DNA of 6,641 nt from an uncultured Mycoplasmatota bacterium (GTDB lineage: Bacteria; Bacillota_I; Bacilli_A; RF39; UBA660). This document shows positions 1 to 6,060 of this stretch, piece by piece. The number at the start of each line of letters is the position of its first letter. The stretch's first letter is position 1. The DNA is taken from positions 1 through 6,641 of the forward strand of contig CAMLYN010000060.1 in assembly GCA_946491675.1 (NCBI GenBank), read 5' to 3'. The notes under the pieces were generated by a model. That model was given only the letters and a program-made list of their open reading frames with translations. It was not told the DNA's origin and searched no databases. A program made the position numbers and the translations under genes.

Positions 1-2
1 CG

Positions 3-12
3 CTTTCCTTCT
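3..12 (-). promoter_or_regulatory. Ribosome binding site of a gene starting beyond the left edge
   Basis: On the minus strand these bases read AGAAGGAAAG, a purine-rich Shine-Dalgarno sequence. It lies just downstream of the promoter at 26-53. No start codon follows before the window ends, so the gene must begin within a few bases outside the window, divergent from the collagen-like gene. Its product cannot be seen. Confidence 0.6.
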
Positions 13-25
13 TCATTTCTCTATA

Positions 26-53
26 ATTATACCATTTATTATATGTTTGTCAA
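26..53 (-). promoter_or_regulatory. Near-consensus extended -10 promoter for the left-edge gene
   Basis: On the minus strand, TTGACA at 48-53 and TATAAT at 26-31 are separated by 16 bp. The -10 is preceded by TGG, giving the extended -10 TGGTATAAT. Both hexamers match the sigma-A consensus exactly, so strong vegetative transcription is expected. The start point should fall near position 19, leaving a leader of only about 20 bases before the start codon outside the window. Confidence 0.75.
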
Positions 54-159
54 GTATTTTTTATACTTTTTTTCATTTATGTTGATTTTAATTTTTTTTC
101 ATTTAGATAAAGTTATCATTAGGTTAATAACACATTTTATATATTTATTTTACAATATT

Positions 160-168
160 TGTTATATT
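160..168 (+). promoter_or_regulatory. Candidate extended -10 promoter for the collagen-like gene
   Basis: TGTTATATT at 160-168 fits the TGn-TATAAT pattern used by other promoters in this window. No convincing -35 lies 16-18 bp upstream. An overlapping alternative is TTGTTA at 159-164 with TAAAAT at 181-186 (16 bp spacer). Either would give a leader of roughly 70-90 bases, much longer than those of the minus-strand genes. The region is so AT-rich that chance matches are likely. Confidence 0.35.
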
Positions 169-264
169 AGTTTAGTTTTTTAAAATTTTATTTTGAAACA
201 AGAGATATGAGTTTAGTCAACTTTCGATATTCGACATAACATACAGTGAAAGGAGGCAAAAAAG

Positions 265-1053
265 ATGAACGAGAATGACAAAATAGAAGAATTCTTAAGA
301 AAAGACGAATGTAGAAATAATCCTCTATGCGAAGTTATAAAGTGTTTAGTTGATCGTCAAAAACAAGGTCCAACTGGACCATGTGGATGTACCGGACCTA
401 GAGGTGCTACTGGACCTACCGGACCTAGTGGAGCTACTGGACCTACTGGACCTACCGGACCTAGCGGAGCCACTGGTGCTACTGGACCTACTGGACCTAG
501 CGGAGCTACTGGTGCTACTGGACCTACTGGACCTACCGGAGCCACTGGTGCTACTGGACCTAGCGGAGCTACTGGTGCTACTGGACCTACCGGACCTGCC
601 GGACCTGGAGTTAATTTAGATAGTTACGCAATGGTTCACGATAGATCTAACTCTACAGTTCAATCACAAACCCCTATTCTATTCCAAAATACTAACATTT
701 CCAACAAAATCACATACAATCCTGCTACTGGTGACTTTTCTATTCCAGAACCTGGAATTTATATCGTCCATTGGTGGGTAAATGTTAGAAGTCACAAAAA
801 TGATAACTTCAATTGCGAAGAAAAGCCACTAGGAATAGAATTCCATCAATTCTGGCCAGAAGATATTTTAATCGCACACTCTTCAACTCACAATAAACTT
901 TCATGTTGTGAAACTGGTACAATTAATGGTAATGCTATATTTGAAGCTCTTCCTGGAGCAAGCTATAGATTCATTAACACTTCAGATAATGATTTTGAAT
1001 TAGTACCAAATGATCTATACTCTGCCAGTGTTTCTATAACAAGAATTAACTAA
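265..1053 (+). CDS. Collagen-like surface or spore-coat type protein with C1q/BclA-like C-terminal domain
   Basis: This 262-residue protein has three parts. Residues 1-34 are a charged, non-collagenous head with Cys16, Cys22 and Cys27. Residues 35-115 are 27 uninterrupted Gly-X-Y triplets, mostly GPT and GAT, with 19 of 27 Y positions being Thr. Residues 116-262 are beta-rich; [11 protein letters not shown] (164-174) and the ending SVSITRI resemble C1q/TNF-like trimerising domains such as that of BclA. Cys40 and Cys42 sit inside the first triplets and could cross-link the trimer. There is no signal peptide, LPXTG motif or membrane segment, as in exosporium collagens of spore formers, but sporulation is not demonstrated here. 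The start is set by AAAGGAGG at 249-256, 8 bases before ATG. C-ending codons (AAC, TTC, ATC) are more common than in the neighbours, which may reflect transfer or high expression. The gene converges on gmk. Confidence 0.88.
   Translation: MNENDKIEEFLRKDECRNNPLCEVIKCLVDRQKQGPTGPCGCTGPRGATGPTGPSGATGPTGPTGPSGATGATGPTGPSGATGATGPTGPTGATGATGPSGATGATGPTGPAGPGVNLDSYAMVHDRSNSTVQSQTPILFQNTNISNKITYNPATGDFSIPEPGIYIVHWWVNVRSHKNDNFNCEEKPLGIEFHQFWPEDILIAHSSTHNKLSCCETGTINGNAIFEALPGASYRFINTSDNDFELVPNDLYSASVSITRIN
367..609 (+). repeat. Gly-X-Y coding minisatellite with a 36-bp higher-order unit
   Basis: The 27 collagen triplets are encoded by near-identical 9-bp blocks of the GGACCTACT and GGTGCTACT type. From 466 to 600 (residues 68-112) a 12-residue unit [12 protein letters not shown] recurs. 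The next unit ends in GPT, the third is shortened to GAT-GAT-GPS, and the last ends in GPA. This arrangement is expected from slippage or unequal crossing-over, so stalk length probably varies between strains. Confidence 0.85.
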
Positions 1054-1081
1054 AAAAATATGGAGAAATCCATATTTTTTT
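1052..1081. terminator. Bidirectional Rho-independent terminator shared by the collagen-like gene and gmk
   Basis: A 13-bp perfect stem (1052-1064 with 1069-1081) closes on the tetraloop GAAA. It has a run of A on the left and a run of T on the right, so it works in both directions. It overlaps the TAA of the plus-strand gene and the last base of the TGA of gmk, so the two converging genes are separated only by this hairpin. Confidence 0.9.
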
Positions 1082-1755
1082 CATTCTATTTTTAATGGGC
1101 TATTATCAAATTCTTCATCTAATAACATTTCATGCATGTATTCTTCCTCATTATTTAAAAATACTTCTTCAATTCTATCAACACGACATTTTTCAGCTTT
1201 AATAATTGATAATATTTTATCACTTGCAATTTCAATATCATCATTAATAACTACATAATTATATTTTGTTACTTCATTCATTTCTTGATAAGCTATTTTA
1301 AAACGTTCTAATATTTTTTCTTTATCATCAGTACCTCTAGTAATTAATCTTTTTTTCAGTTCTTTTAATGATGGAGGCATAATAAAAACACATAATGCTT
1401 CAGGAATCAATTTTTTTACTTGCATTGCACCTTGAATTTCAATTTCTAAAATAACATCTTGTCCTTTATCTAAATGCTTTTGTATATATTCTTTAGGCGT
1501 TCCATAATAATTACCAGCATAAGTAGCATACTCTAAAAAATAATCTTCTTTTATTTTTTCTTCAAACTCTTCCTTGCTATAAAAATAATAAGTTCCCCCT
1601 TCTTCATCATTAGTACGCATTGGACGACTAGTTGCTGAAATAGATAACCATAAATTATTATCTTTATTAAGCATTTTACTTATAATACTCCCTTTACCTG
1701 CTCCCGATGGTGCAGAAATAATTATTAATAATCCTTGATGTTTTGATCGTATCAT
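1081..1755 (-). CDS. gmk: Guanylate kinase
   Basis: The enzyme phosphorylates GMP (and dGMP) to GDP with ATP in the cytoplasm, an essential step of purine nucleotide synthesis. In its 224 residues the P-loop is at 15-22 (APSGAGKG). The GMP-binding part contains TSRPMR (42-47), an EGG turn followed by YYF (52-58), and FLEYATYAGNYYGTP (73-87). Next comes EIEIQGA (104-110), corresponding to the usual D-x-QGA segment, then a lid region with RLITRGTDD around 136-144. Family members are usually about 205-210 residues. The extra 15-20 residues form an acidic C-terminal tail (EEEYMHEMLLDEEFDN) of unknown role. The start is set by GAAAGGA, which lies inside the end of the amylase gene, and only one base separates the amylase stop from this ATG. 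The two are therefore almost certainly co-transcribed and translationally coupled. The TGA stop overlaps the terminator by one base. Confidence 0.96.
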   Translation of the reverse strand: MIRSKHQGLLIIISAPSGAGKGSIISKMLNKDNNLWLSISATSRPMRTNDEEGGTYYFYSKEEFEEKIKEDYFLEYATYAGNYYGTPKEYIQKHLDKGQDVILEIEIQGAMQVKKLIPEALCVFIMPPSLKELKKRLITRGTDDKEKILERFKIAYQEMNEVTKYNYVVINDDIEIASDKILSIIKAEKCRVDRIEEVFLNNEEEYMHEMLLDEEFDNSPLKIE

Positions 1756-1756
1756 T

Positions 1757-2680
1757 TTATTTTCCTTTCTTAAATTTTAATATTTTTGTTTTTTCTTTTA
1801 CAAGATCATGAGCATCTTTTATTTTTTCACTTTTCCAAGAATCATCAAATGGTCTCATATAAAATAAAGTATTATCATAAAACTTAACTAAATTGCTATA
1901 TTCATCAACCACTAAAGAACTAGGCCAACTTTTACTATATCCTAATTCATCATCACTTAAATATGTATCGTGGTTTTCGATATATTTTACCATTTTATTA
2001 TGATCACTACAATCATAATTGCCTAAAATATGCATATATAAAGCATATTCATCACGTACTTTAATATCTTCCTCAAAAATAACTTCACCATATAAAAATA
2101 ATCCATATTTTTTTAAACGATAAATAATATTTGGCCAAAAACGATATCCTTCACTTGGAAGTCCAATTGATTTTGCCGCATCAAATCTAAAACCTGTAAC
2201 ACCACAATCAATTAATTCGTTTAAAAATTCGACAATTATATTTTCGACAAAAGGATGATATACATTTAAACCTGGCAAATTAATACAATTATGAATAACA
2301 TCTTGCCTATTCTTCCAATCGTTTACTTTAATTTTAGGACGCCAATATTCATCTTTTTGTAATTTAGAATTAACTTTAGGATGAGGCTTAAAATTATCAT
2401 CAACGGCTGATCCCATATGATTAATTACAACATCAGCAAACACACGTAAATTATATCTTTCAGCCATTTGACATAATTGAATTAATTCTTCTTTAGTTCC
2501 AAAATAATTACCGATACTAAAATCAACTGGTTGATAAGACATCCACCATTCTTTTAAACCATCTTCCTTTAATGGTTGAATAGGATTAATTTGAATAGCA
2601 TCAAACCCTTGGCTTTTAACCTCTTCTAAAATTGGAATAATATCAGTTAAACGCCAATTAAAACAATGTAAAATTCTCAT
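1757..2680 (-). CDS. Minimal intracellular GH13 alpha-amylase, AmyE-like catalytic core
   Basis: This 307-residue glycoside hydrolase family 13 protein should cleave alpha-1,4 glucans or maltodextrins. All four conserved regions are present: DVVINH (83-88), GFRFDAAK (163-170) with nucleophile Asp167, GEV (198-200) with acid/base Glu199, and ENHDTY (235-240) with Asp238. SYQPVDFSIGN (48-58) and GFRFDAAKSIGLP resemble the catalytic domain of Bacillus subtilis AmyE (GH13_28) as I know that family. It has no signal peptide, so a cytoplasmic role in glycogen or oligosaccharide turnover is inferred. It is much shorter than AmyE: the loop before ENHD is reduced, and the protein ends soon after FYMRP with a Lys-rich tail, lacking the C-terminal beta domain. 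The frame is intact and the stop is followed one base later by gmk, so I read it as a compact enzyme rather than a broken gene. AGAGGT at 2688-2693 sets the start. Confidence 0.9.
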   Translation of the reverse strand: MRILHCFNWRLTDIIPILEEVKSQGFDAIQINPIQPLKEDGLKEWWMSYQPVDFSIGNYFGTKEELIQLCQMAERYNLRVFADVVINHMGSAVDDNFKPHPKVNSKLQKDEYWRPKIKVNDWKNRQDVIHNCINLPGLNVYHPFVENIIVEFLNELIDCGVTGFRFDAAKSIGLPSEGYRFWPNIIYRLKKYGLFLYGEVIFEEDIKVRDEYALYMHILGNYDCSDHNKMVKYIENHDTYLSDDELGYSKSWPSSLVVDEYSNLVKFYDNTLFYMRPFDDSWKSEKIKDAHDLVKEKTKILKFKKGK

Positions 2681-2699
2681 ACAACATACCTCTATTTAT

Positions 2700-2729
2700 A
2701 TTATAGCATTTTTTTATAAATTGACTCAA
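2700..2729 (-). promoter_or_regulatory. Extended -10 promoter of the amylase-gmk operon
   Basis: On the minus strand, TTGAGT (2724-2729) and TATAAT (2700-2705) are 18 bp apart, with TGC before the -10 (TGCTATAAT, 2700-2708). Transcription should start near 2693, where the ribosome site AGAGGT begins, so the leader is only about 12 bases. The -35 lies just 6 bases past the stop of the YgjV-family gene, and no hairpin fits between them. Read-through from that gene is therefore also possible. Confidence 0.7.
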
Positions 2730-2735
2730 TAATTA

Positions 2736-3233
2736 TTATTTATGATATTTTATTAAAGCTCCAATTCCTGCTATAATTTCTAACATATTACCAATAATGC
2801 CTACAAAAGCACCAACTTGAAAATTATAATATATCCATATAAATGCAGAAACAACATAAATTATTCTAGTTATTTTTAAATTGTCTTGCCATAAAGAATA
2901 AGTATAAAATAAAGTTATAATAATGGGAATTATACTTAATAATCCATTATAAGTAAAAATTCCTAAAACAATAACTAAAAAACTAAAAACAATCAAAATA
3001 ATTTTAGGTAATTCTTTATTTTTTCTAGCAAATATATAATAAATAATTAATCTAATAAATGATAAAAAATTCATGCTAGCGGCACTATCAGCCTTTAAAA
3101 TTGTATACTCAACACTATAGATAGCATTAGCAACAACTTGAGATAAAATGATGTCTTTTTTATTTTTCAAAATTATACTCATTACCCAAGTAATAATTGC
3201 AAACACACCCATAACTTGTGCGAAAATATTCAT
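2736..3233 (-). CDS. YgjV-family polytopic membrane protein
   Basis: This hydrophobic protein of 165 residues has about six or seven predicted membrane segments, near 5-22, 29-46, 55-70, 78-95, 98-115, 122-138 and 141-161. The opening pattern (Gly, W-V-M-S-I, K-N-K-K, then L-S-Q-V-V-A-N-A-I-Y-S-V-E-Y) and the N-F-L-S-F-I-R stretch (55-61) resemble the Imp-YgjV family of bacterial inner-membrane proteins. Their function is unknown to me. Short charged loops (KNKK 23-26, RKNK 70-73) set the likely topology. The start is supported by AGGTGA at 3238-3243, 4 bases before ATG. It lies downstream of ftsW but has its own promoter and is separated from ftsW by a terminator. There is no evidence that it works with FtsW. 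Confidence 0.75.
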   Translation of the reverse strand: MNIFAQVMGVFAIITWVMSIILKNKKDIILSQVVANAIYSVEYTILKADSAASMNFLSFIRLIIYYIFARKNKELPKIILIVFSFLVIVLGIFTYNGLLSIIPIIITLFYTYSLWQDNLKITRIIYVVSAFIWIYYNFQVGAFVGIIGNMLEIIAGIGALIKYHK

Positions 3234-3249
3234 AATCTCACCTATAATG

Positions 3250-3258
3250 ATTATAACA
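3250..3258 (-). promoter_or_regulatory. Extended -10 element of the YgjV-family gene
   Basis: The minus strand reads TGTTATAAT here, a perfect TATAAT with the TGn extension. The -35 position overlaps the T-rich end of the upstream terminator and is not recognisable, as is common for extended -10 promoters. The predicted start near 3243 again coincides with the ribosome site, giving a leader of about 10 bases. Confidence 0.6.
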
Positions 3259-3271
3259 AAATTTTAAAATT

Positions 3272-3297
3272 AAAAATAGTACCTAAATACTATTTTT
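3272..3297 (-). terminator. Rho-independent terminator of ftsW, containing its stop codon
   Basis: A 10-bp perfect stem pairs 3272-3281 with 3288-3297 around a 6-base loop, and the minus-strand 3' arm ends in a run of T. The ftsW stop codon TAG (3290-3292) lies inside the 5' arm of the stem. Confidence 0.75.
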
Positions 3298-4372
3298 GAT
3301 ATCTTGATATATTTAAAACAATTCCAATACTACATAATGTAATCAATAATGAGGACCCACCATAAGATAAAAATGGTAACGTTACACCAGTTACTGGTAT
3401 TAATCCTACTACAACCATTAAATTTAAACAAGCTTGAAAAGCAATTTGAAAAATAATCCCAAATGATAAATATTTACCAAATTTATCATTACAATTTTTA
3501 GATATTTTAAATCCTGTATAACAAATAATTATAAATAATCCAACAACAATTACACAACCTAAAAACCCTAGTTCTTCACTGATTATTGAGAAAATAAAAT
3601 CAGTTTGTGGTTCAGGTAAAAAGAAATGTTTTTGTCTTGAATTACCAATTCCAAATCCAAATAAACCTCCTGGACCAATCGCATATAAACTTTGAATAAT
3701 TTGAAAACCACTTCCCAAAGGATCACTCCAAGGATTTAAAAAAGATAAAATTCGACTCAAACGATAAGGTGCAGCTAAAATCAAACCAACAATACCAATA
3801 ACACCAACAATTCCTAATCTAATAAAATATTTAAAATTAACGCCACCAACAAATAATAATCCAATTATCGACATAACAATAATTGTTCCTGTTCCAAAAT
3901 CAGGTTGTAACATAATTAAACCAAATATTAAAATTAACAAACCTAAAATTGGCAAAATACCTTTAAAATTTTTAGTTGCCTTCTCATTACAAGCTAAATA
4001 TTTCGAAACAAAAATAATAAGTCCTAATTTAGTAAATTCACTAGGTTGAATACCAAACGAACCAATACCAAACCAACTACGACTACCATTTCTAACCGTT
4101 CCAATTCCTGGAATTAAAACTAATATTAATAAAATAAGACAAACTAACAAAATCAAATTAGACTTTTTCAAATATATTTTATAATCAATTTTACTAATTA
4201 TTATCATCAAAATAATTCCAACAATAAAAAATAAACCTTGATTTTTAACATATTTTAAAGCATCACCATATTTATATTCTGCCCAAATATAAGATGCTGA
4301 ATAAATCATTAAAATTCCAAAAATACTTATTACAATAACACTAATTAATAAAGTCCAATCGATTTTTTTCAT
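3290..4372 (-). CDS. ftsW: SEDS-family peptidoglycan glycosyltransferase, FtsW-like
   Basis: SEDS proteins polymerise lipid II into glycan strands with a partner class B penicillin-binding protein, FtsW at the septum and RodA along the side wall. This 360-residue protein has about ten membrane segments. The SEDS landmarks are NGSRSWF (95-101), IQPSEFTKLG (108-117), LQPDFGTG (155-162), a large outer loop with LNPWSDPLGSGFQ (212-224), IGNSRQKHFFLPEPQTDFIF (242-261), and VTGVTLPFLSYGGSS (327-341). The Asp in QTDFIF (Asp258) corresponds to the conserved catalytic aspartate. G-N-S-R-Q-K followed by F-L-P-E fits FtsW (or SpoVE) better than RodA, but without a partner gene nearby the choice is tentative. 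GAGGGA (4378-4383) is 5 bases before the ATG. No clear promoter lies between the start and the terminator at 4426-4455. Its first 54 codons and upstream DNA are repeated at 6262-6568. Confidence 0.9.
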   Translation of the reverse strand: MKKIDWTLLISVIVISIFGILMIYSASYIWAEYKYGDALKYVKNQGLFFIVGIILMIIISKIDYKIYLKKSNLILLVCLILLILVLIPGIGTVRNGSRSWFGIGSFGIQPSEFTKLGLIIFVSKYLACNEKATKNFKGILPILGLLILIFGLIMLQPDFGTGTIIVMSIIGLLFVGGVNFKYFIRLGIVGVIGIVGLILAAPYRLSRILSFLNPWSDPLGSGFQIIQSLYAIGPGGLFGFGIGNSRQKHFFLPEPQTDFIFSIISEELGFLGCVIVVGLFIIICYTGFKISKNCNDKFGKYLSFGIIFQIAFQACLNLMVVVGLIPVTGVTLPFLSYGGSSLLITLCSIGIVLNISRYQK

Positions 4373-4515
4373 GCTTATCCCTCATAATAAGTTTATGCGA
4401 AAAGGACAAATTTTAGAAATATTGTAAAAACAAAACTCGATTACAGAATCGAGTTAAAAATGAAGTTGACAATTAATATTATGTTTATCACTTCTAATAG
4501 TTTTTCTAAAAACAT
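4209..4515 (-). repeat. 307-bp direct repeat, copy A (intact ftsW side)
   Basis: This segment aligns without gaps to 6262-6568 at a constant offset of 2053 bp, with 12 substitutions (295 of 307 identical). It spans the first 54-55 codons of ftsW, its ribosome site, the terminator and the last 20 codons of the right-edge gene. Left of 4209 similarity falls off quickly. Right of 4515 weak similarity (around 4521-4532 versus 6589-6602) suggests decay by small deletions. In the other copy a direct repeat of AAAACAT brackets one of the missing pieces. Confidence 0.95.
4426..4455 (-). terminator. Terminator upstream of ftsW, copy A
   Basis: A 9-bp perfect stem pairs 4434-4442 with 4447-4455, with a 4-base loop. 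On the minus strand it is followed by TTGTTTTT. It originally served the gene whose remnant ends at 4454. Because no hairpin follows the lipoprotein gene directly, this copy probably now ends the lipoprotein transcript and insulates ftsW. Confidence 0.8.
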
Positions 4516-4516
4516 T
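4454..4516 (-). pseudogene. C-terminal remnant of the right-edge gene
   Basis: The minus strand still encodes NHVFRKTIRSDKHNINCQLHF and the TAA (4454-4456), matching the end of the gene at 6507-6641 except for His/Tyr and Ile/Val changes. Two codons upstream the frame meets TAG (4523-4525), and the similarity is lost. It is a leftover of the duplication with no start codon of its own. Confidence 0.8.
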
Positions 4517-4578
4517 TTTACACTATCTAATTATTCTTTTTTTAAACATCATAAAATTTTTTTACATATCTTTAAGTT

Positions 4579-5715
4579 TTAATTTTCATAAACTTTATAC
4601 ATATTACCATCACTTAACAATACATAGACAATGTCACTTTTCATATAAAAACTTCTAATATCATTTTTATATTCTTTTAATTCATCTAATTTTGTTAAAT
4701 CATAATTATCATCATAATCAGAGCTTGCAAAGTATACATTATCTTTTCCGATTATAAGAAAATGGTAAGAACTACTTGAATATAAAATATCTTTAACCTC
4801 TTCATTAAAAGTAATTGTTGTTTCAAATTTATTATTAGAAGCGAAAGATCCCCAATTATGATGTAAGTTACCATCTGTTGTTTGAGCAACTAAATTTCCT
4901 CCATGTGCACTGCCTTCATCATTCCAATACCAAAAGTTTTTTAAATTACTAATTATTAAATTATCGTTAAAAGAACTTTCATCCATATATGCTTCATAAG
5001 TTAATTTATTGTAATCCAAGTTAACCATTAATATCGATGTAGGATACATCTTATCATCTTCCGTCACAAAAACTCTATCATTAGCATATTTTATTTTAAT
5101 ATCTTTTAAGAATGTGTTATCTGATGGAGAAACCTTTACCCAAGTGTCATCAGTAAGACATTTATCAGCACCAATATCATTTTTATATTTTGAACAAGGA
5201 ACATATAGTTGTAATGTTCCACTTTCATCAACTACCCAAGAAGAATAATCACTATCATTAGAAATTATCATTTCTGCATCAAAAGGAAAACTAATTTCTT
5301 TTATAGTACCATCTTGTTCAATTGAATAGTATTTATCATCTTGATAAATTAATGCATTATAGAGATTAAAATCTGAATCTAATGTACCATCAATATGTGT
5401 TAATTTAGTAGAACCAGCAGTTTTAAACATTTTTTCTGATGACGAATTGTACAAGTAAATGTTACCGTCACTTGTTAAAATAATATAATTATATGATTCG
5501 TCATTAATTTCACTATCATAACTATTAATTTGAACCATTTTACCTTTAACTTCATTACAAATATTGCCACTTACACATGGCAAATCATATTTTTCAAAAT
5601 TAACATCTAATTCTTTTATTAAGCTTTCGTTATTTTTACCACAACCTGTTGCTAAACCTAAAATAAGGCAACAACAAATTAAACTTAAAATTGTTTTTTT
5701 ATTCATATTTTTCAC
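4579..5715 (-). CDS. Secreted lipoprotein with seven propeller-like repeats, function unknown
   Basis: The product has a lipoprotein signal: a Lys-rich start, a hydrophobic stretch (residues 9-21), then LATGC with acylation expected at Cys25. The mature part contains seven strand-turn-strand motifs centred on Asp-Gly or a variant: TSDGNIY (81-87), EQDGTIKEI (133-141), DESGTLQLY (163-171), TEDDKMY (218-224), TTDGNLH (279-285), GKDNVYF (323-329) and LSDGNMYKV (367-375). Spacing is about 30-60 residues, suggesting a beta-propeller of the RCC1 or WD type, probably binding a ligand outside the cell. Cys47/Cys53 and Cys174/Cys186 could form disulphides. The longest frame starts at GTG (5713-5715). 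ATG at 5704-5706 (Met4) is an alternative, and neither has a nearby ribosome site (see 5719-5760). The gene lies between the two 307-bp repeats, so it belongs to the inserted or duplicated segment. No function is assigned. Confidence 0.82.
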   Translation of the reverse strand: MKNMNKKTILSLICCCLILGLATGCGKNNESLIKELDVNFEKYDLPCVSGNICNEVKGKMVQINSYDSEINDESYNYIILTSDGNIYLYNSSSEKMFKTAGSTKLTHIDGTLDSDFNLYNALIYQDDKYYSIEQDGTIKEISFPFDAEMIISNDSDYSSWVVDESGTLQLYVPCSKYKNDIGADKCLTDDTWVKVSPSDNTFLKDIKIKYANDRVFVTEDDKMYPTSILMVNLDYNKLTYEAYMDESSFNDNLIISNLKNFWYWNDEGSAHGGNLVAQTTDGNLHHNWGSFASNNKFETTITFNEEVKDILYSSSSYHFLIIGKDNVYFASSDYDDNYDLTKLDELKEYKNDIRSFYMKSDIVYVLLSDGNMYKVYEN

Positions 5716-5718
5716 ATA

Positions 5719-5760
5719 ATCAATCTTATATAAATATTAATCTATTAGATTGATCCCTTT
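5719..5760 (-). promoter_or_regulatory. Leader hairpin between a distant ribosome site and the lipoprotein start
   Basis: On the minus strand AAAGGG (5755-5760) is the only good Shine-Dalgarno near the lipoprotein gene, but it lies 39 bases from the GTG and 48 from the ATG. Between them, ATCAATCT (5747-5754) is the exact complement of AGATTGAT (5719-5726). Folding this stem would bring AAAGGG to about 3 bases from the GTG, or 12 from the ATG. A competing 5-bp local hairpin (5739-5743 with 5747-5751) uses the same upstream arm, so two exclusive folds exist. Confidence 0.45.
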
Positions 5761-5762
5761 CT

Positions 5763-5785
5763 ATTATATTTTTTAATAAATTATA
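5763..5785 (-). promoter_or_regulatory. Candidate -10 boxes for the lipoprotein gene
   Basis: Two minus-strand TATAAT sequences occur, at 5763-5768 and 5780-5785. Neither has the TGn extension seen at other genes here, nor a convincing -35. The upstream one would leave AAAGGG at 5755-5760 within the mRNA, while the downstream one would start the transcript inside it. AT-rich background makes both uncertain. Confidence 0.3.
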
Positions 5786-5791
5786 ATTTTA

Positions 5792-5808
5792 GATGTATAA
5801 AATACATC
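5792..5808. repeat. Perfect 7-bp inverted repeat upstream of the lipoprotein promoter
   Basis: GATGTAT (5792-5798) and ATACATC (5802-5808) flank AAA. It sits where a -35 region or an upstream operator would be for the lipoprotein gene. A transcription factor site is possible, and so is simple chance in AT-rich DNA. Confidence 0.3.
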
Positions 5809-5810
5809 GC

Positions 5811-5885
5811 ACTTGTGGATTTGTTGCTATATTTTTACAGCCACATTGTGGACTAGTCATAAGTGACCCAAACCACAAATTTTTA
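5811..5885 (+). other. Nested inverted-repeat element with a trailing T run, possible small RNA or decayed element end
   Basis: The outer arms 5811-5823 and 5869-5880 pair over 11 positions with one mismatch and one bulged A. Inside lie two palindromes: CCACA-T-TGTGG (5841-5851) and GACTAGTC (5851-5858). On the plus strand the outer stem is followed by TTTTT (5881-5885), as in a terminator. It could be a structured RNA ending at its own terminator, or the folded end of a lost transposable element. Sequence alone does not decide. Confidence 0.35.
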
Positions 5886-5969
5886 ATTTAATTGTTTATA
5901 AGTCAGTTAACACGTTAATTTTATACTAATTGATGTCTTATTATATTATGTGATTACATGATTAGAAAT

Positions 5970-5993
5970 TTTGTACCAAACTTACCGTACAAA
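5970..5993. repeat. Inverted repeat TTTGTAC-N10-GTACAAA
   Basis: Perfect 7-bp arms at 5970-5976 and 5987-5993 lie 26 bases upstream of the micro-ORF at 6019. The form fits an operator for a dimeric regulator or a small hairpin. A weak promoter (TTGTAC 5971-5976, CATACT 5994-5999, 17 bp apart) overlaps it, which would suit repression. Confidence 0.3.
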
Positions 5994-6018
5994 CATACTA
6001 ATTTTGGAGGTATTTACA

Positions 6019-6060
6019 ATGATATACTATATCAGTAAAATATTCTCCTATTTTTTATGA
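6019..6060 (+). CDS. Possible 13-residue hydrophobic micro-peptide
   Basis: ATG at 6019 follows TTTTGGAGG (6002-6010) with ideal 8-base spacing. That is the only strong plus-strand ribosome site in the gene-poor stretch. The frame encodes MIYYISKIFSYFL and ends at TGA. It could be a leader peptide, a tiny membrane-active peptide of the type I toxin kind, or the 5' stub of a lost gene. No larger gene follows it. Such short frames also occur by chance, and only the ribosome site argues for it. Confidence 0.25.
   Translation: MIYYISKIFSYFL

Noticed and set aside
235..247. CATAACATA and CATACAGT resemble -10 boxes of sporulation sigma factors K and E, attractive for a BclA-like gene.
   Set aside because: The transcript would start inside the ribosome site AAAGGAGG at 249-256, and no matching -35 lies at the right distance.
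350..619. A plus-strand 89-codon frame rich in Leu-Asp-Leu and a minus-strand frame at 357-545 rich in Gly-Pro-Val.
   Set aside because: Both are shadows of the collagen repeat: a 9-bp periodic sequence without stops stays open in several frames. Neither has a ribosome site.
1081..1083. TGA read as tryptophan (Mollicutes code), suggested by the extreme AT content.
   Set aside because: gmk ends at TGA immediately before its terminator, and Trp codons in the genes here are TGG.
4384..4389. Minus-strand TATTAT just before the ftsW ribosome site as its -10.
   Set aside because: The transcript would begin within or after the ribosome site, and the possible -35 (TTGTCC) is only 14 bp away.
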